A stretch of 64,000 bases of DNA from an uncultured Pelagibacteraceae bacterium (GTDB taxonomy: Bacteria; Pseudomonadota; Alphaproteobacteria; Pelagibacterales; Pelagibacteraceae), in the NCBI GenBank assembly GCA_902604525.1, contig CACKYY010000002.1, positions 1-64,000 of the forward strand. The letters run 5' to 3'. Position numbers and translations under genes: made by a program. The notes beneath the pieces are model-generated. The model made no database searches, had not been told where the DNA came from, and worked only from the letters and a program-made list of their open reading frames with translations. The first letter of the stretch is position 1, and every line of letters starts with the position of its first letter. Of the stretch, positions 9,714 to 19,769 are shown piece by piece.

Positions 9714-10880
9714 ATGGAAATTCCAAAAAGTTTTTTAGGTTATAAAAGAGAAAATGGCAGAGCAGGAACAAGGAATCACGTAATTATTCTTCCTGTTGAT
9801 GATATCTCTAATGCATGTGCTGAAGCTGTAGCTAACAATATTAAAGGGACCATTGCACTTCCTCATTCTTACGGCAGACTTCAGTTTGGTGCTGATTTAG
9901 AGCTTCATTTTAGAACTATGATTGGCACTGGTTGTAATCCAAATGTTGCAGCTGTAATTGTTATAGGAATTGAACCTAAATGGACTAAAAAAATAGTTGA
10001 TGGAATAGCTAAAACAGGAAAACCAGTTGAAGGCTTTCACATTGAAAGAACTGGGGATATTGGAACTACAATGAAAGCCTCAAAAAAAGCGCAAGAATTT
10101 GTAATGTGGGCATCTGAAAAACAAAGAGAAGAATGTCCACTAAGTGATTTGTGGATATCAGTTAAATGTGGAGAGTCTGACACTACATCAGGTTTGGCAT
10201 CTAACCCAACTGTTGGAAATTTAATGGATAAGTTGGAACCTCTAGGTGTTCATTTATGTTTTGGAGAAACTTCAGAATTAACTGGTGCTGAAAAGATTTG
10301 CGCAACAAGAGGAGCAACAAAAGAAGCTTCAGATAAATTTTTGAAAACATGGAATGCATATAATGATTTTATATTGAAGGAAGCTACAGATGATTTATCT
10401 GAAAGTCAGCCAACAGCTGGAAATATTGCTGGTGGTCTTACCACAATTGAAGAAAAAGCGTTTGGAAACTTTCAAAAAATTGGAAATTGTAAATTTATTG
10501 ACGTTTTAGAACCTGCTGAAGAACCAACTAAAGGAAAAGGTTTGTATTTTATGGATACTTCATCAGCTGCAGCTGAGTGCGTAACACTTCAAGCAGCAGC
10601 AGGTTTTAATATTCATTTATTTCCAACTGGACAAGGAAACATTGTTGGAAATCCAATTGAACCAGTTATTAAACTAACCGCTAATCCTTTAACAGTTAAA
10701 AGTATGGGTGAACACATTGATTGCGATGTATCAAAAATACTTTCACGAGAAATGAATTTATCAGAAGGTGGTGATGAATTAATTAAAACAACATTAAGAG
10801 TTGCTAACGGACGATTAACATGTGCTGAAGCTTTAGGTCACAAAGAATTTGTTATGACAAAACTTTATAGAAGTGCCTAA
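9714..10880 (+). CDS. suyB: (2R)-sulfolactate sulfo-lyase large subunit (UxaA C-terminal family)
   Basis: [37 protein letters not shown]...; [24 protein letters not shown] typical of SuyB/UxaA. ATG at 9714 follows a TTG at 9711. Confidence 0.82.
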   Translation: MEIPKSFLGYKRENGRAGTRNHVIILPVDDISNACAEAVANNIKGTIALPHSYGRLQFGADLELHFRTMIGTGCNPNVAAVIVIGIEPKWTKKIVDGIAKTGKPVEGFHIERTGDIGTTMKASKKAQEFVMWASEKQREECPLSDLWISVKCGESDTTSGLASNPTVGNLMDKLEPLGVHLCFGETSELTGAEKICATRGATKEASDKFLKTWNAYNDFILKEATDDLSESQPTAGNIAGGLTTIEEKAFGNFQKIGNCKFIDVLEPAEEPTKGKGLYFMDTSSAAAECVTLQAAAGFNIHLFPTGQGNIVGNPIEPVIKLTANPLTVKSMGEHIDCDVSKILSREMNLSEGGDELIKTTLRVANGRLTCAEALGHKEFVMTKLYRSA

Positions 10881-10896
10881 TTAATTTTTTAATTTC

Positions 10897-11970
10897 ATGA
10901 TTTATAAAAAGTACTTGGTATTGATACCTGGTATAATTTTAGCTTTTATTCTTTACACTTTATCGCAAGGTATAAATAACATAGTTGGAATAGAACTAAT
11001 GGGGTATACTAAAAGTCCCATTTCTACAGCAATGATTGCCATATTATTTGGTATGTTATTTGGAAATATATTCAAAATCAGGGAAATTTTTTTAAAAGGT
11101 TTGGATTTTACTCAAAAAAATATTCTAAAGCTTGGTATTATTTGTTTAGGAATTCAACTTAAACCTTTTGCATTTTTAGAATTTGGTAAAATAGCAATCC
11201 CATTAATAATAATTTGTATTGTTAGTGTTTTATTAATTATAAAACTAATAAGTAGAAAAATAATAATCCCAAAACGTATGTCCTACCTTATTTCTATTGG
11301 CAGTACTGTTTGTGGTACTACAGCAATAATGGCAATGGCTCCTGTGATAAACGCAAAAAAAAATGAAGTATCCTATGCAATTGCTAATATTACTTTGTTT
11401 GGTATTATTTCAATGCTCATTTACCCTTACTTTGCTAATTTTTATTTTAATGGTGAATCATTATTTATTGGTTTGTTTTTAGGTACTGCTATACACGAGA
11501 CAGCTCAAGTTGCAGCAGCTGGACTAATTTATGATCAACAATTTAATAGTCCAGAAACTTTAAATATTTCTACAGTAACTAAATTGATTAGAAATACATT
11601 TTTAATAATTATGATACCTCTATTTGCCTATCTGTATTCCAGAGGTCAAATTAAACAGAGAAAATACTCAATTATTAGTTTTTTTCCTTACTTTGTATTA
11701 GGTTTTATAGCCATGATAATTTTAAGAAATTTAGGTGATCAAATATTCTTGGTTAACCAAAATGAAATTTGGTTAAGTACAGTAGAAAATATAAAATTTT
11801 TATCTAAAATTTTTTTAACAATGGCAATGGCTGCAATAGGTCTTTCAACGAATTTGAGGGAGGTTAAGAATATGGGCTATAAGCCATTTCTTGTAGGTTT
11901 TGTTGCTATGGCAACAGTTGGATTAATTTCAATTATTACAATAGAAATATTTATTAATTATATTATTTAG
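10897..11970 (+). CDS. YeiH family (UPF0324) putative sulfate/sulfite exporter
   Basis: GSTVCGTTAIMAMAPVINAKKNEVSYAIANITLFG and GLFLGTAIHETAQVAAAG are hallmark YeiH-family motifs. Confidence 0.85.
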   Translation: MIYKKYLVLIPGIILAFILYTLSQGINNIVGIELMGYTKSPISTAMIAILFGMLFGNIFKIREIFLKGLDFTQKNILKLGIICLGIQLKPFAFLEFGKIAIPLIIICIVSVLLIIKLISRKIIIPKRMSYLISIGSTVCGTTAIMAMAPVINAKKNEVSYAIANITLFGIISMLIYPYFANFYFNGESLFIGLFLGTAIHETAQVAAAGLIYDQQFNSPETLNISTVTKLIRNTFLIIMIPLFAYLYSRGQIKQRKYSIISFFPYFVLGFIAMIILRNLGDQIFLVNQNEIWLSTVENIKFLSKIFLTMAMAAIGLSTNLREVKNMGYKPFLVGFVAMATVGLISIITIEIFINYII

Positions 11971-13045
11971 CTTTAATAAGTAATTTTATTTTTAAGTTTG
12001 ATACAAATTTTCTCATGAATGCTGCAGCAACTCCTAAAACGATAGCAAACATTATTGTGAATAAACCATAAAAAAATGGCATCTCATTAGAAAAGTCGAT
12101 GATAAATTCTGAAAAAAAGTTAAGATTTTTACTTTTAGTTGATTGAACATTATTTAAAATTTCATTAGCAAAAAAAGTGTCATAGGCAATAGCTATTCCA
12201 ACAATTAATAATAATATTGCAAGTAAAGCTCGCAATCCAGAGCTATCAATTCTTTCACCAATTTTTTGACCTACTTGAACTCCAATTATTGAGCCTATAA
12301 CTAACATTAAAACTAAAAGTAGATCTATTGATCCATAATTAAACGAGTGTAAGAAAGTGACTATTACGCTTACGAAAATTGTTACAAATAAAGAAGTTCC
12401 TGGAACTAATTTAGTAGGCATCTTTATTATATAAATCATTGCAGGTACTAGTATGAAAGCACCACCAATTCCCATAATAGCGGCAATAAATCCAACAATA
12501 AGTCCTATAAAAATTGGGGTAAAAATACTCTCATACAATTTTGATTTAGGAAATCTCATTCTAAGTGGAAGGCCATGTATCCAATAATGAGTATGTGCCT
12601 TTTTTTTTGCTAGAACATTTCTTTTTGCCTGGTCTATTTCTCTTAAACTTTCAACAAGCATCAAGGTTCCAATTATTGCTAAAATATACATATAGGCTAA
12701 TGAAATTACAGTATCTATTTTTCCAATATCTTTAAAATATGAGAAAGTATAAATTCCTATTGTAGTTCCAATTGCACCACCAATAACTATTATAAAACCC
12801 ATTTTATAATCCAAAATATTTTTTAAATAGTATGTAGTTGATCCAGATACTGATGTGGCTAAAATATTATTTGCTTCATTTGCAACTGCATAAGCAGGTG
12901 GAATACCTAAAAAAATTAAAAAAGGTGTCATTAAAAACCCACCTCCAACCCCAAATAATCCTGATAAGACTCCAACTATTGCACTTAATAAAAGTATTTC
13001 TATAGGATTAACAAATACTTGTGCAATTGGTAAAAAGACTTCCAT
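11963..13045 (-). CDS. TauE/SafE family sulfite exporter
   Basis: VGVLSGLFGVGGGFLMTPFLIFLGIPPAYAVANEANNI and GFIAAIMGIGGAFILVPAMIYIIKMPTKLVPGTSLF repeats typical of TauE/SafE. Confidence 0.9.
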   Translation of the reverse strand: MEVFLPIAQVFVNPIEILLLSAIVGVLSGLFGVGGGFLMTPFLIFLGIPPAYAVANEANNILATSVSGSTTYYLKNILDYKMGFIIVIGGAIGTTIGIYTFSYFKDIGKIDTVISLAYMYILAIIGTLMLVESLREIDQAKRNVLAKKKAHTHYWIHGLPLRMRFPKSKLYESIFTPIFIGLIVGFIAAIMGIGGAFILVPAMIYIIKMPTKLVPGTSLFVTIFVSVIVTFLHSFNYGSIDLLLVLMLVIGSIIGVQVGQKIGERIDSSGLRALLAILLLIVGIAIAYDTFFANEILNNVQSTKSKNLNFFSEFIIDFSNEMPFFYGLFTIMFAIVLGVAAAFMRKFVSNLKIKLLIKAK

Positions 13046-13076
13046 ATAAATTTAAAAAATGCGGCTTAAAAATAAC

Positions 13077-13211
13077 TTAGTTAAAAGTAACAAAAGTACC
13101 AACTAAAATTACACCCCAGTATGCAAGTAAACTCATTAAAATACCTACTTTAATATATGATGATTTTAATCTGGGGAGTTTATTAAAAATTTTTATTTCT
13201 GAAAGGTGCAT
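13077..13211 (-). CDS. Small single-TM protein (44 aa) in the apr/tauE cluster
   Basis: Manual translation MHLSEIKIFNKLPRLKSSYIKVGILMSLLAYWGVILVGTFVTFN, complete ORF between tauE and the 116-aa ORF; not in ORF track. Confidence 0.55.
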   Translation of the reverse strand: MHLSEIKIFNKLPRLKSSYIKVGILMSLLAYWGVILVGTFVTFN

Positions 13212-13275
13212 TTATCTCGTCATTACACCCACTGAAAAATTTGTCAAATAATTATTTAATTTATGCCAATTTTTT

Positions 13276-13626
13276 TCAATAAATTGTTGCCCCATAAACT
13301 TTGACAAGATTATCTTCCACACCTAGAACTAATCTACCTAAGAACTCACCAGGTAGCTCCTTGTTCGTTTGTTTTATCAAAACTGTTACGTGATCCCCTC
13401 GTCTTAAGCATCCAAAAGGTTCAAAAGTTTCCTTTAAATTAACAATTAATTTATTGTTTGCCCACTGTTTACCTAATTCAACTTCATTTGCTCCAAAAAG
13501 CATCTGAGTAGAGAAATCTCTTGTAAATCCTCCATAATCTTTAAGATTAGATGATTTTACTAAATTATCCCAAATTGGTTTGGCTAATTCATATATTTCA
13601 TCATCAGTTTTAGATAAAATATCCAT
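13276..13626 (-). CDS. Conserved-looking hypothetical protein downstream of aprA (116 aa)
   Basis: Complete ORF 22 nt downstream of aprA on the same strand; no family recognised. Confidence 0.75.
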   Translation of the reverse strand: MDILSKTDDEIYELAKPIWDNLVKSSNLKDYGGFTRDFSTQMLFGANEVELGKQWANNKLIVNLKETFEPFGCLRRGDHVTVLIKQTNKELPGEFLGRLVLGVEDNLVKVYGATIY

Positions 13627-13647
13627 ATTTATTTGTAATTTTAATTT

Positions 13648-15507
13648 TTAAGAGGCTTTTTTCTTCTCGTTCTCATCCACGATATGGTAAACAGGAACCT
13701 TCTCAAGATTAAATTTACCTGTCTTAGGATCTCTTCTAGAAACTGTTAAACAGTGCCAGTTTTCATCATCAAGTTTCATATGGTCTCCTCTATAGTAATA
13801 ACCCGGCCATCTAGTTTCTTCTCTAAACATTGTATGTTCTGTTACACACTGAGATGTAAGAGCTCTGTGTTTAAGCTCCCAAGCTCTCATAAGTTGATGA
13901 TAATCTTCAGCTCCAACATTTTCTAGGTCTTCCTCTAACCAAGTCAAAAGCTCTAAACCTCTTTTTAACATATTAGCGTTAGTCATGTAGTTAGTCGCTA
14001 TACCACCAACATATTCATCCATAATCCTTTGTAAACGTTGAAGTCCTTGTATTGGAGAGATATAACTTGGGGATACTGTCCCACCTGTTATTTCATTTTG
14101 AGCGACCTTATAAGTTTCAAGGGGTTTATAAACTTTAGCTTTAAAATCATCACATTGTTTATCTGATACATTTAAACCTTCGGCTTTTTTATCCTCAATA
14201 TATTTAACAGCAGCTTTTGCAGCTAATCTACCTTCTGTGAATGATCCAGAAGAAAATTTATGTGCACTTCCACCTACAGTGTCTCCTGCTCCAAATAGAC
14301 CATCAATTGTAAGCATTCTGTTGTATCCCCAGAAATATTCTGGAGGAGATAAATCCTCAGGTCCACTAACCCAAGCTCCAGAACATGTAGCATGTGAACC
14401 CATTACATATGGTTCTGAAGTAGTTAGCTCTGGATTTGTATATTTTGGATCAATATTTTGGGATGCCCAAACTACAGCTTGACCAACTGTCATTCCTAAA
14501 AAATTTTCCCAGCCTACAGTTTCTAAATGTGGATCTTGAAAAGCTTCTGTTGTAACCATTTGAATTGGCCCACCGCCTGCCATTGTCTCTTGAATAAAAG
14601 CATGATTTCTTAGACAAGTTGGAGTTGGATGGTGATCAATATATTCACCAACTAACTCTTTAGTTTGATCATACCATTTTTTTTCATAGTTTTCGCCATT
14701 AGCATTTTGTGTATAAGTTTTTAAGTGCAAGAAGTATGCACCCACAGGACCATAACCATCTTTAAATCTACATAACACAATTCTATTTTCCATTTGTGTC
14801 ATTTTAGCTCCAGCAGCAATTGGTAATGCATAAGCTGAGCCATTACTCCATGGTGCATACCATGTTCTACCCATCCCTTCACCAACAGCTCTTGGTTTAA
14901 ATATATGAGAGGCGCCACCTGCTGAAACAATTACAGCTTTAGCTCTAAATACATGAAAATCTCCAGTTCTCATGTTAAAACCTACGGCACCACCTACTCT
15001 ATTTTCTTGAGCTTCATCCATTAAAAGATGAGTAATCATAATTCTATTATAAATTTTATCTGCAGATTTTTTTGCTGCCTCTGCAACAATTGGCTTATAA
15101 CTTTCACCATGTATCATGATCTGCCACTTACCTTCTCTAAGATATCTTCCAGTTTCTTCATTCTTCATCATAGGAAGACCCCATTCATCAAACATATGAA
15201 CTGTGGAGTCTACGTGACGAGCCATATCGTATCCTAAGTCTTCTCTCACCATTCCCATTAAATCATTTCTTGCGTATCTAACATGATCTTCAGGTTGATT
15301 TTCACCCCACTGCATTCCCATATAACAATTGATTGCATAAAGACCTTGAGCAACAGCACCACTTCTATCAATGTTAGCTTTTTCAACACAAACAATTTTC
15401 ATATCTCTACCCCAGTGCCTTGCCTCAAAAGTAGCACCTGTTCCTGCCATTCCTCCACCTACAACTAGAATATCACAATCTTCGTAATGTGTTTTATGCT
15501 TTGCCAT
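13648..15507 (-). CDS. aprA: Adenylylsulfate reductase alpha subunit
   Basis: CDILVVGGGMAGTGATFEARHWGRDMKIVCVEKANIDRSGAVAQGLYAINCYMG FAD domain; CRFKDGYGPVGAYFLHLK; adjacent to aprB. Confidence 0.96.
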   Translation of the reverse strand: MAKHKTHYEDCDILVVGGGMAGTGATFEARHWGRDMKIVCVEKANIDRSGAVAQGLYAINCYMGMQWGENQPEDHVRYARNDLMGMVREDLGYDMARHVDSTVHMFDEWGLPMMKNEETGRYLREGKWQIMIHGESYKPIVAEAAKKSADKIYNRIMITHLLMDEAQENRVGGAVGFNMRTGDFHVFRAKAVIVSAGGASHIFKPRAVGEGMGRTWYAPWSNGSAYALPIAAGAKMTQMENRIVLCRFKDGYGPVGAYFLHLKTYTQNANGENYEKKWYDQTKELVGEYIDHHPTPTCLRNHAFIQETMAGGGPIQMVTTEAFQDPHLETVGWENFLGMTVGQAVVWASQNIDPKYTNPELTTSEPYVMGSHATCSGAWVSGPEDLSPPEYFWGYNRMLTIDGLFGAGDTVGGSAHKFSSGSFTEGRLAAKAAVKYIEDKKAEGLNVSDKQCDDFKAKVYKPLETYKVAQNEITGGTVSPSYISPIQGLQRLQRIMDEYVGGIATNYMTNANMLKRGLELLTWLEEDLENVGAEDYHQLMRAWELKHRALTSQCVTEHTMFREETRWPGYYYRGDHMKLDDENWHCLTVSRRDPKTGKFNLEKVPVYHIVDENEKKKAS

Positions 15508-15977
15508 TAATAATAAACTCCTTTTTTAAAAGAGTCTTTTGGAACACTAGGTAATTCACCATCAATGTTAAGTCCTTCTGGCTCTGTATATAATCTTTGA
15601 GAATTAATCTCTCCCTGATTAGGTTTATCACCTTCAGCTAATTTAGGGATAAATTTACCCCATGGTTTTGTTGTTATTGGTGAGACAAAGTCCTTAGTAG
15701 TTCCATTTCTAAATTTAATCTTCCAAGAAATAGTACCTTTTTCTTCTTCTCTTCTAACTCTTACACTGTGGCCCATTGGAGCAAAGTCAGCATAACCTCT
15801 GACATCAATTGCATGATTAGGACAAGCTTTTACACATGAATAACACTCCCAACAAAAATTAGGTTCTATATTTTTAGCACGTCTTATATTTTCATCAATG
15901 TGCATTATATCTGAAGGGCAAATATCCACACAGTGACCACATCCGTCACATCTGGTCATATATACAAAAGTTGACAT
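15507..15977 (-). CDS. aprB: Adenylylsulfate reductase beta subunit (2x[4Fe-4S])
   Basis: CDGCGHCVDICPSDIMHID and CWECYSCVKACPNHAIDVRGYADFAPMG. Confidence 0.96.
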   Translation of the reverse strand: MSTFVYMTRCDGCGHCVDICPSDIMHIDENIRRAKNIEPNFCWECYSCVKACPNHAIDVRGYADFAPMGHSVRVRREEEKGTISWKIKFRNGTTKDFVSPITTKPWGKFIPKLAEGDKPNQGEINSQRLYTEPEGLNIDGELPSVPKDSFKKGVYY

Positions 15978-16008
15978 AATTTAATTATTTCCTTTTCTTG
16001 TTATCATA

Positions 16009-16803
16009 TTAATAATGTTTTGGCTCTTCTCTTTTTATACCTAAGCCAAATTGCTCAGGTGCGTCTGCAGGTGGTGGTAGATTATCTCTTGAACCATCCG
16101 CTTCTGCTAAATTTTTCTGTATTGCTGCTCCAGGTTTATAAAACATATGAGCAAACTTAGACCAATATATTCCTCCAAATAAAATTAAATTTGAAACTAC
16201 ATATAAAGTTAAAAATAAATATGATAATCCAGTTTGTCCATTAAACTGAGTATATGACCATAACAATCCAAAAGTTGCACAAGCTAATAGAGCTAAAACA
16301 AATAAGTCTGCTTTAATAATTCTGTACCATGGATGTGCTTCGGCTGAAACATCCACTCTTAAAAAAAACCAGAACCAATATCCACCAACACATGTTAATA
16401 TTGCTCCTATATGCCATATCATAGACCAAATAGTTGAAGATGATTTTTCTACGCCTGTATAGCCAAAGACTAAAACAGCAGATGCAACCCAAAATAAAAT
16501 TGTACCATACATTCCAAGTACATGGGCTAATCTTCTTTTACCAAACCCAAGCTCAGAGGTAGTGCCAATATCGTAAACCGTTGTCTTTGCAACGATAGAT
16601 ACTTTTTCCCCTACACCAAGTTCTTTTGTTGCATTAAGTTTTGCTTTTTTAGCATTATTAAAAAAATATGTTAGATTCCTGTGAGAAATCATTTGGATAA
16701 TTGTTCCAGCTGCAATTAATAATACCATTGCAATAATAAAACTTTGCATAGCAAGTGGAGAAACTGTCTCTGCTAAAGCAGAAAATGGATTTGTATTTAA
16801 CAT
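16009..16803 (-). CDS. aprM: AprM-type membrane anchor of APS reductase
   Basis: Multi-TM protein immediately upstream of aprBA; size and position match AprM of SAR11 and sulfur oxidisers. Confidence 0.8.
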   Translation of the reverse strand: MLNTNPFSALAETVSPLAMQSFIIAMVLLIAAGTIIQMISHRNLTYFFNNAKKAKLNATKELGVGEKVSIVAKTTVYDIGTTSELGFGKRRLAHVLGMYGTILFWVASAVLVFGYTGVEKSSSTIWSMIWHIGAILTCVGGYWFWFFLRVDVSAEAHPWYRIIKADLFVLALLACATFGLLWSYTQFNGQTGLSYLFLTLYVVSNLILFGGIYWSKFAHMFYKPGAAIQKNLAEADGSRDNLPPPADAPEQFGLGIKREEPKHY

Positions 16804-16915
16804 TTTACCCTTAAATTAAATTATTTTGATCTAATTTAAAAGTTTTTCTAATCTAGTTAAATCTTCATATCAACATAAACTATTGGTTATTTTGTCCTTA
16901 ATAACAACTTAGAAT

Positions 16916-17320
16916 TTATATTTTTCGTTTGTAGTGTTGATTTTTAGGAATTACAGACCTTACTCCCCCTTGGGGATTCTCTACATCTCCGTCTCTTCTA
17001 GGTATAAGATGGATATGGCAATGCATAATAGACTGTCCTGAAATTTTTCCTGCATTTGTCCCAATATTAAAAGCTTTAACAGTTTTATCTTTTGCAGTTA
17101 TTTCACTCTTTATTTTTTTTATCAGATCATTGCATGCTATTAACTCATCGTTAGTTAAATCAAAGTAATCATTTAGATGCCTTTTGGGGATAATTAAGCA
17201 ATGAAGATTAGATACAGGATATGTGTCGTAACTTGCATATGCTAGGTCATTTTCATGAGCGACACCGCTTGTTTTAGAATTACAAAAAAGGCAAGGATTA
17301 TTGGGATCTTTAACCATCAA
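16916..17320 (-). CDS. HIT family protein
   Basis: CLFCN zinc motif and histidine triad HCHIHLIPRRDGD. Confidence 0.9.
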   Translation of the reverse strand: MMVKDPNNPCLFCNSKTSGVAHENDLAYASYDTYPVSNLHCLIIPKRHLNDYFDLTNDELIACNDLIKKIKSEITAKDKTVKAFNIGTNAGKISGQSIMHCHIHLIPRRDGDVENPQGGVRSVIPKNQHYKRKI

Positions 17321-18088
17321 TTAATACCTTGGATATTTTTTTGCAGCAACTGAATAATGGTTATTTAGTAAATTAAAAATTTTTAAACTTTTTCTTTTCC
17401 ATCCAATTTTATCTACAGTTTTAACGGAGGCAACACCTTTACCCGAGCCTATCAAAATAATTTCATCATATTTTGACATTGTATCTATCATTATTTCCTT
17501 TTTAATTATTTTTTTTATTTTAGACTCAAAAAATTTATAAGTAATTCCTTTATAGCAATTTTTTGCAGGAGAATATAATTTATTATCTCTAACAAAAATA
17601 ATATTTGAAGTGCCGGTTTCAAATATTTTTTTATCTGAACACAATCCAATATCTGATCTAGAGTTATCCATTTTTGATAAGTATTTTAAAATTTTCTTAT
17701 ATTTAAGATTTTTATATTCAGGTTTTTCTCTTTTTAATTTTACAAGTTTTAAATTGAAATCAAGTTTTGGTTTAATTCTTTTCCTTAAAGATATAGATAT
17801 TATTTTTTTATTTACTGCAACTCTCAACAAATGGTTATAGTTTTTTTTAGGATCTAAATTATTTTTAATCAATTTATTAATATCTTTTTTTATAGAAGAT
17901 TTAAAAATTCTATATTTTTTTATTGATTTTAATAAATTTTGAATATGCTCATTAAAGAAAAGGATTTTTGGAGATGAATCATAAATCCACATAGTCGTGA
18001 ACACACCATGATCACCCCAGAGATCTTGAAATTTTGTCTCTTTGAGATCTTTAAGCTGATAGGATTTTTTTAATAAGTAAGTTACCAT
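17321..18088 (-). CDS. pabC: Aminotransferase class IV, probable 4-amino-4-deoxychorismate lyase
   Basis: WGDHGVFTTMWIYD, FETGTSNIIFVRDNKLYSP, downstream of pabB-pabA. Confidence 0.72.
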   Translation of the reverse strand: MVTYLLKKSYQLKDLKETKFQDLWGDHGVFTTMWIYDSSPKILFFNEHIQNLLKSIKKYRIFKSSIKKDINKLIKNNLDPKKNYNHLLRVAVNKKIISISLRKRIKPKLDFNLKLVKLKREKPEYKNLKYKKILKYLSKMDNSRSDIGLCSDKKIFETGTSNIIFVRDNKLYSPAKNCYKGITYKFFESKIKKIIKKEIMIDTMSKYDEIILIGSGKGVASVKTVDKIGWKRKSLKIFNLLNNHYSVAAKKYPRY

Positions 18089-18608
18089 TTATAGTTAAAA
18101 ATGACTCAGGGTGAAATTGAAATCCGTAAATTTTATCAAAGTTATTTTCTAATGCCATTGCTGATCCTGAAATAACACATCTCATAGTTATGTCAAAATT
18201 TTTGGAATAAAAAGGTTCTTTTAGCTTTAAGGAATGATAACGACCCACCTTATAAATATTTTTATTTTTAAAAATAGAATTTTTACTTACAACTTTTATT
18301 TTTGACTGAAACCCATGATAAATTTGTTTTTGTTGTACTATTTTTGCACCCTCACAAAATAATATTTGCTGAAATCCTAAACAAATTCCAACTATTCTTT
18401 TTTTTCCTTTAAATTTTTTATAAATCCTACTAGTTATTGGATAGTCTTTTGGAGATCCAGGTCCTGGAGATAAAACTATTGTTGATGCTTCTTTTAAATA
18501 TCTAATATTAATCTCGTTATAATTTGTACATTTAACTTTATCAAACAAAGATAATTGATGGACTACGTTATGAGTAAAGGAGTCTTTATGATCAATCACA
18601 TATATCAT
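18051..18608 (-). CDS. pabA: Aminodeoxychorismate/anthranilate synthase glutamine amidotransferase component
   Basis: IDHKDSFTHNVVHQL, VLSPGPGSPKDYP, GICLGFQ, FQFHPES. Confidence 0.82.
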   Translation of the reverse strand: MIYVIDHKDSFTHNVVHQLSLFDKVKCTNYNEINIRYLKEASTIVLSPGPGSPKDYPITSRIYKKFKGKKRIVGICLGFQQILFCEGAKIVQQKQIYHGFQSKIKVVSKNSIFKNKNIYKVGRYHSLKLKEPFYSKNFDITMRCVISGSAMALENNFDKIYGFQFHPESFLTINGNLLIKKILSA

Positions 18609-19768
18609 TTAAACAAATCTATTAGTGCTTTTGCTTTTATAAAATTTTCATTAAACTCATGATTAGCGTTGCTATCAATTACAACACCTGAGGCGACTGA
18701 AATTTCTGAAATATTTTTAAAATTTAGTATTGAACGTATAATAATATTAAACCTCATATCTCCATTAAATTTAATATAACCAAAACTGCCAGTATAAATA
18801 TTTCTGTTTTCTTTTTCTTGCTTATTTAGAAGATTAAGTGTGCTTATTTTAGGACACCCAATTACCGACCCACCAGGCATCATTGATTTAACTATATCAA
18901 TGGTTTTTATCTTTTTATTCAACTTGCCTTTTATCAAACTTACATAATGAAAAAGGTCCTTGTATTCTTCTACAGTTTTTTCTTTTTTAATTTTAACTGA
19001 TCCATGAACACAAATACGTGATAAATCACTACGTTCCATATCAACAATCATATTATGCTCTTTAGTCTCCTTAATATTTTTCCTAAAATATTGGAGAGCT
19101 TTGCTTTTATTTAAGCTTTTATTTTTCTTTAGTGTGCCTGCAATTGGTTTAGTTATTATTGATCTTCCTTTTTTTTCAATTAAAGTTTCTGGAGAGCAGC
19201 TAATTACTGAATAATTTTTGTCTTTAATCAAAAAAGCCTCTGGCGCAAGATTGGATTTGGATAATCTACAGAAAAAATCTAAAGGATCTATTTTCGATTT
19301 ATTCTTATATTTAGTACAAATTTTAATTTGATATGTTTCACCTTGTCTAATTTTTTTTTTAAACTTATTAAAAATTTTTGTGTAATTTTTTCTATTAATA
19401 TTTATTTTAAAATTTTTTTTTTTGTTTTCGATTAATGGAGCTTTGAAATATAAATTTTCATTTAAACTTATTAAAGTTTCAGGTTTATAAAAAATTCCCT
19501 TTGGAAAATTATTAGTTTTTTGTTTTGGAAATTTAATTCCAACTAGGTGATTTAATAATTCATAACCAAAAAAACCAATATAAAGATCTGTCTTTTTGGT
19601 TTTTTTTTTATTTAAATTAATTGAATTTAAAAAATTAATTATATTTTTATTTGATAAAATTATTTTTTCAGAAAAATCTGTAAATAAATCATACCCTTTT
19701 GATGTTTTATAGATAACATAAGGTTTACCTGACAAATTAATATCGTTTAAAATTTTAAATGTTTTCAA
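18605..19768 (-). CDS. pabB: Aminodeoxychorismate synthase component I
   Basis: Chorismate-binding motifs SCSPETLIEKKGRSIITKPIAGT, DMERSDLSRIC, MMPGGSVIGCPK. Confidence 0.85.
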   Translation of the reverse strand: MKTFKILNDINLSGKPYVIYKTSKGYDLFTDFSEKIILSNKNIINFLNSINLNKKKTKKTDLYIGFFGYELLNHLVGIKFPKQKTNNFPKGIFYKPETLISLNENLYFKAPLIENKKKNFKININRKNYTKIFNKFKKKIRQGETYQIKICTKYKNKSKIDPLDFFCRLSKSNLAPEAFLIKDKNYSVISCSPETLIEKKGRSIITKPIAGTLKKNKSLNKSKALQYFRKNIKETKEHNMIVDMERSDLSRICVHGSVKIKKEKTVEEYKDLFHYVSLIKGKLNKKIKTIDIVKSMMPGGSVIGCPKISTLNLLNKQEKENRNIYTGSFGYIKFNGDMRFNIIIRSILNFKNISEISVASGVVIDSNANHEFNENFIKAKALIDLFK

Positions 19769-19769
19769 T

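Noticed and set aside
14237-15468. Several + strand ORFs opposite aprA
   Set aside because: aprA is unambiguous; these are antisense frames with no family resemblance.
18051-18088. 38-nt pabA/pabC overlap considered as a frameshift or fusion
   Set aside because: Both frames have intact domains; the overlap fits compact operon organisation or a misplaced pabC start.
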